NCBI GenBank assembly: GCA_015680685.1
Contig: MNCI01001846.1
Location: forward strand, 69,250-131,249
Direction: 5' to 3'
From: Gnetum montanum
Taxonomy: Eukaryota > Streptophyta > Gnetopsida > Gnetales > Gnetaceae
Length of the DNA: 62,000 bases
This document shows positions 56,618 to 62,000 of the stretch, one piece after another (position 1 is the first letter of the stretch; every line of letters starts with the position of its first letter). The position numbers and the translations under genes are program-made. The notes under the pieces were generated by a model. The model did not search any database, was not told where the DNA came from, and saw nothing but the letters and a program-made list of their open reading frames with translations.

Positions 56618-57486
56618 CACATATTTAGATAGTTACATGTTGATCATAGTTCGTTGTCTTCCCACTTGAACTAGTATTTGCTTCATCAAGTATGATTTAG
56701 TCTAGAGTGAGGTGCATAATGCGGTCCTAAACTAGTGCTACTCCAAGAGGCAATGGAAACTAACTTTGATTAAGCTAAGAGGGAATGGGAGAAGAGAATC
56801 TAAGTTAGCCTAAGTGTGATGAGCATCCATCCTTAATCATCCATATACATCTTGGACCTCATGTAATACTTTTGGGATACCAAGTGCATGTTACTTAAGC
56901 ACTCCTAGATATGCTACTGGGATACCAAGTAGTCATACTTAAATGCTTGTCATTAAGTCATACTCATTCCGTGTTTAATAATAGGGATAGTAAATGAGGG
57001 TAAAGAAGTATTAATTAAGAAAATGATAAATAACAATAATAGTAAGTAATTAAAATTAAGTGAATGTTGCAATGATGAAGTAATCTCAATCTTTATTACT
57101 AATCATGTGTGTGTTTAAGTACGTCACACTCGAATAAAGGTTCCATACAATTACAATCATCACATTGCAAACATGCACTAGGGAAAGAGTTGAGATGAAC
57201 TAAAAAAGGACATAAAGACTCTACTTCTACACCTACTTACTTCCCTCTTTCCTATGTACCTAAATGTGGTATTTATAGGCTTACATAGGAACCACGATAT
57301 CATGTATTCGATATTATTATCCAGGTTGTGATATCACATATTCGAGATCAAGGGTCCGATATCATGGGTCCAATATTAAGGATCTGATATGGTGGGAATG
57401 ATATCAAGGTCTGATATCAACACCTGGTTATCAAGGGTTTGGTATCAAGGCTATGATATCAACACCTGACAAACCATGATTCATCA
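56618..57486 (-). repeat. Element B 3' LTR (left), truncated
   Basis: Aligns with 8942-9683. The GATATC array near 57295-57475 is longer than in A, with about nine GATATC-like motifs and several GGGTCC units. Confidence 0.85.
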
Positions 57487-59639
57487 TATCCCCATGACTA
57501 AATAACAACTTTTCCTCGAGTCAAAGAAAGTAAGGAACAAGTTCATATAATTACAAACATGGGATAGTTATGAGATTATTAAATGACCATGGACTATTTC
57601 ATGCTGCAATGTGGTACTAAAAAAATTTGGACACAGACACAAAAGAAAAAACATGTGGAACTCATGGGATTCCCAATGATGGTGGCTCCTCCTTGGGTGT
57701 CTTTCCTTTGTTCTGTGCTCCAGGCTTTTGTCATTAATACCATTGAAGAAGTGCTTGGCATTTCTCCTATTTTATTTAAGGAGTATGAGCTGTCCATGTT
57801 GATGTTCTAATGTTTGATGAAGTTGACACTTCCCATGGACATAGTAGCTACGAGAACACTTGATTAGCCTTAACATGCCATGCTGCAAATAACTATCATT
57901 CCTCTTCATAGGCTTGGGCCCTAACCTCTCCATCTTTTGCTTGGCTAGATTGTGTATAGGAGTTTTCTTATGGATGCTGAGTGATTGTGCCTCTCACTCT
58001 GCATGTTTTTCATTAGGTCCTTGACCTCTACCTCACCCTAGGCATTCAATTGCACCTTGAGAAGGTCCTCCTTGTTATCTTATTTGAGGGGTCATCTATA
58101 ATTACATAAAGATCAATTGTTAGTAAGGTTATTGAAAGAAGTTCAATTATTTCATACCTTACTCATTGCCTTTAATAAATGATTTTAGAGTTAGAAATTT
58201 TTTCAGGGAAATTTCCCTAAAAGTTTAATGTTGGACCTAATTTGTTTAGGTGACACATAAAAGGACATGTAATGGTTTTGAAGAACGTTTGATAAAATGA
58301 TGATAAAGGAAAGAATAGATCTGGAAATGAAGTACTTAGAGGATATAAAATGATGTGGTGGTGTGCAAAGAGTGTAAATTACAAAGGTTACATAAGTGTA
58401 TCCTCCCCAAAGCAGGTTCCTACCTATCATGCCCTTACGTAACCACACCTGAAAATGTCTGTAGGTACTAAAAGGGTTAAATGTAATCCACACCAGTTCC
58501 ACAAAACACACACATGTAGATACTACTATGATGAGGTATGAGGTCAATGATACATAAGACATGAGGCAAAAGTTCATGAACAATGAGATGAGGTGAATTA
58601 TAGAAGGGATTACAGAGATTGAGACATGAGGTAACTAACTTAGGGCACAATGAATCCTGAGTGTAGGACGTGATTAATGTGTCATTAGTTAACCACTCCA
58701 AAATCAAGACCAAGTCCATTCGTTTGATCAGTGACATTACATTGTTTCATCCATTGATGGACAACTAGAAGAGCACCATGACAGCAAGGCATATAATCAC
58801 TTGGCATTTTGTCCAAGGGAGGAGTGATTTGGAATTTCTCTATGGCCCATTTTTCTTAATCTCTATTTTTTTGTATGTTTTGTTTTTTTCTTTTTTTTTC
58901 TTTTTCTTTCTTTTCTTTTCTAGCCACTTTGCACTTGCCTTTCCCAAAATTGATCTAGAAAAGCCACTAACCTTCAGGCATGGGTGCATGTCTTTCCAGT
59001 GGAACCTCTAGAATAGCATTGAGTTTCTTTATTGAGTGCCTTTATTACTCTTACTTCCATTTTTTGTTAGATCTACAAGGATCTTAGTACAACCAGGCTG
59101 CATGCTAACTCCTACAGATGTCACCAAAAAGAATCCACAAGTTCCCTTGATGTCACACCCTGGCCATTCCCTCTTAGTCCATCATATTTCACTCTAGGCA
59201 CAATGAGCAAAAAACTAATTTTAAGTTTTCATGATGACAAGAATATCATCATACCCAAAGTAGAACATCTTATTAATAGAATGGTTGGGTGGATGTGGTA
59301 AGCTCACTGCCCAAATAATTAGTCACCTAAGACTTGATAGCATAGACAACACATCAACTAATGAGTCACATGAGTGTTTTATTCATAGATGAGATTACCC
59401 ATAAAAAGATAACAAGATAAAACAACAAATAAAAAGATGGAAAACTGGGAAACAAAGAATTGTAAAATTAAAGAAAAGGAAAAACATTTATTAATTCTGC
59501 TCATTAGAATGGGGGGGGGGAGGGGTGGCTATCCCCCATGACTAAACCTTTAAGCATGGCTAGAATTAATAAATGGAAAATTTGGATCCAAGAATTTTGG
59601 GAACATTAGAGTCTAGTCATATCCAAACCACTACGTGTC
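57487..59639. other. Element B non-coding interior
   Basis: Aligns with 9684-10160, 12490-12800 and 13386-14640 of A. It contains pyrimidine-rich runs at 58860-58920 and a G run at 59512-59521. Traces of the A second ORF remain only at its two ends. Confidence 0.7.
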
Positions 59640-61484
59640 CTTTGATGTGGTGGTTGGAATATACCCAAATTGGGGTTCACACACTTGATTAAAGTAAGCA
59701 TAGTGGGGCACGCTATAAGATGTAGTTAATTGATAAGGAGTTGACCCACCATTACACCTATGACCGTAAGATGATATGCAAGGATCAGTATGTCTTCCGA
59801 TGTAGTTATATTCATTGTGCCTCATGGTAGTTGGAGTATTGATTGGTGACCTTGATAAGGTAACAAGAGGCATTGAGTTTGAGGAGGTAGATGCATCATA
59901 GTGTTGAACTTGTGCTTGGTTGGAGGGTGCAGTGGTTTTTCAACCATGCTATCTCTTTCTTTGTTCTTGCCTAAAGAAAAGACACTTTTGACGTTGTGGG
60001 GACCTCCACTGCTATTGACCGTAGCAGCACAAGTAATGTTTGTGGGTTGGTGCTATGTGCAAAACCTACTGGTACTATTGGTGGTGATGTAGAAGAAGGT
60101 GAAGGATGAGAATATTGAGGGCATGGAGAAGTGCAAGGAACATGAGGTGGTGATCTTGTGGAAGAGGACATGGGTTGATAGTACTTAAGAGAATGATAAC
60201 AATGTGGTGAGATAGAAGATGTTGACCCAGTTGGAAAAATAGGATGTTGAACCTAATAAGCACTTAGGTTTAGATGGTATGAAGGGTGTGAAAATTTTAA
60301 GGGTGGCCTCCCCCATGACTGGAATTTTGGCCACTATGACTAAACACGGTATTTCTGTACGAACTCTAGATGTAACATTCCTCCCCAATGCTCATGTAAA
60401 TGTGACAAGATTGGGCATTGACCTTTGGGGTGATCGTACAAGTAAAGGTTACATTGATACATATGATTAGCAGTTGAGTTCTTATTCTTTTTAACCCTTC
60501 TTTCCAATTATCTAAGGGTGTTTTGTCCTGCTTCTTGGTTCATCATGGTTCTACCTCTAATAGTGTTGGCATATTCTCCACATTTTTCATGTATCCATTC
60601 CATCATCTTATTGATTCTTTGCCTCAATTTCATCTAGTGTTTGTAGTATTGGCATTCGAGATTTTGGTCGCATTGAGAGCTTTCAACATTCTCCCATTTT
60701 GCCATTTCTCCTTCTTTTTTTGCTACTTTCTTAATAAGCTCTTGGAATTGGTGGGTTCGTAGCTCATATAGTTGACCCGGGGCATACATCCCTAGGGTCT
60801 CCCTTGTTTCATTATGGAGCCTATCCATGATGTGGTACATTAGCCTTTCCTCAGAGAATCCATGGCCTAGGTAATTTTTTAACAATGAATAGTATCTTTC
60901 TAAGGCCATGTCCAAGGGTTCATGTTCCTGTATTTCCATTCTTGGATTTGTCTCCTTAAGGCTGACACTCTTGTATAGGTTTTATTTCTTCCATTGAAGA
61001 GTTCTACCATTGTCGGCCAACGTCAAATTGATTTTGGCCTTAAGGACTCGTACCATACTTTTTCTTGGCCAATGAGTGTCGTAGGAAAGAGCTTAAGTTT
61101 TTACCACCCATTATCAAGATTTTTCCATACACAGGCATCATGGAAGGCTTGTAAATGATGTTGCAAATCTAAATCATAGCCTCTTGAAAACTTGGAAAAG
61201 TTGTTTAAATCAAGCTTGGGTAGACGACTTTCCATGCAATGCCTGTGGGATATTTGAATAGCCTCTTGTATATGCATTAGGCTCTTAGTGGCTAGCAGGG
61301 GTTCATCATCACTAGGTAGGTTATGAATTTGTTAGTTTGGATGATGTTGTCTTCATTTATGTACATAGGGGATCCCTACATAAGATTGAGTACTCTCAAA
61401 TTCATCTTCATCATCATATAATGTGTTGGTTCTCCAATGAATTACCTTACTAGTTGTTGCATTATCATAGCCTTGCGAGAGAGA
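59640..61484 (-). pseudogene. gag: Element B gag
   Basis: Homologous to gag of A. The start ATG of A is lost (minus reads ACATCTCTC where A has ATGTCTCTC). The best-preserved part, 60939-60634, gives EPLDMALERYYSLLKNYLGH and REERLMYHIMDRLHNETRE-like sequence. The knuckle region near 60440 and a serine/proline-rich end remain recognisable. Frameshifts are frequent. Confidence 0.82.
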
Positions 61485-61618
61485 TGTTGTTGTGAATTTG
61501 CGTGTGGCTTATTTGCAATTACTTTTTCTGAAAGATATATCATCAAGGATTTGTCACAGTGATCTTGGATGATGTAACTAATTTAAATAACTAGCACTAT
61601 CCTCGGCAATGGTACTAA

Positions 61619-62000
61619 TGATGAGTAGTGAGGTACCTCTACACTCAACCATACGAATATGAGCATTCACTCACAATCCGGTCAAACTCCGTAGACAGGG
61701 TAGTTGTGGTATTTAGATAGTTACACATTGATCACAGTTTGTTGTCTTCCCACCTAGACTAGTATTTGCTATGCCATGTATGGTTTAGTCTAGAGTGAGG
61801 TGTATGATGTGGTCCTAAACTAGTGCTACTCCTAGAGGTAATGGAAAATAACTTTGATTAAGCTAAGAGGGAATGGGAGAAGAGAATCTAAGCTAGCCTA
61901 AGTGTTATGAGCATCTATCCTTAATCATCCGTACACATCTTGAACCTCATGTACTACTTTTGGGATTACCAAGCACATGTTACCTAAGCACTCCTAGATA
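61619..62000 (-). repeat. Element B 5' LTR (right), cut by window end
   Basis: Begins TGATGAGTAGTGAGGTACC and aligns with 16650 onward. Confidence 0.88.

Larger units (their letters stand above)
56618..62000 (-). mobile_element. Athila-like pol-less LTR retrotransposon B (runs off the window)
   Basis: Second member of the family of A. Left LTR 56618-57486 lacks about the first 117 bases; right LTR begins TGATGAG at 61619 and continues beyond 62000. The interior of only 4.1 kb aligns with A but lacks A's second ORF (joined between A positions of about 10160 and 12490) and A's 12808-13385 segment. No pol is present. Primer site on minus is mutated to TAGTACCATTGCCGAGGA. Confidence 0.85.

Overview
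The window is plant nuclear DNA from a large, repeat-rich genome. A YIP4-type membrane-protein gene with a roughly 17.7 kb intron, LTR retrotransposons nested two deep, and Athila-like, Tat/Ogre-like, chromovirus-like and Tork-like Copia elements at several stages of decay all fit a seed plant. The scale fits a gymnosperm best, but the species cannot be named from the sequence. No intact host gene, tRNA, rRNA or CRISPR array was seen. Runs of N at 13105-13135, 28161-28308, 38075 and 39947-40297 are assembly gaps.

Layout, left to right. 1-156 is the end of an Athila-like LTR. 157-4769 is mostly non-coding, with two tandem duplications and a broken LRR receptor-like fragment at 3206-3740. 5197-23769 holds a broken but unprocessed YIP4 homologue in three exons. 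Its first intron carries a LINE relic (5990-6880) and a Copia element C (8675-22614). The 5' LTR of C was later split by a pol-less Athila-like element A (8825-17506, coding on minus) with a perfect 5-bp target-site duplication. 23770-27040 is intergenic with an RRM-like exon relic. 27041-28140 is a Copia pol relic. 28350-36042 is an Athila-like element whose gag-pol block lies inverted between two LTRs of the same orientation. From 36060 a chromovirus-like Gypsy element E begins; its integrase is interrupted by the large, fairly young Tat/Ogre-like element D (37715-54717, coding on minus, perfect 5-bp duplication). E resumes at 54723 and probably ends in an LTR near 56496. 56618-62000 is B, a second, shorter member of the same pol-less family as A.

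The most unusual object is in D. Between its protease and reverse transcriptase sits a gene on the opposite strand, 44379-48523. It has seven exons and six GT-AG introns, and all splice phases agree (3,423 coding bases). It would encode about 1,140 residues: an FCP1/NIF-like HAD domain, a domain resembling the extra ORFs of plant retrotransposons, a coiled-coil region and an acidic tail. The sense strand has candidate splice sites around the same interval, in the place where Ogre elements have their intron. D may therefore be an autonomous retrotransposon carrying a spliced antisense cargo gene inside its own intron. The copy here has seven in-frame stops in the antisense gene and several in gag-pol, so it is a relic; the family would have to be tested in intact copies.
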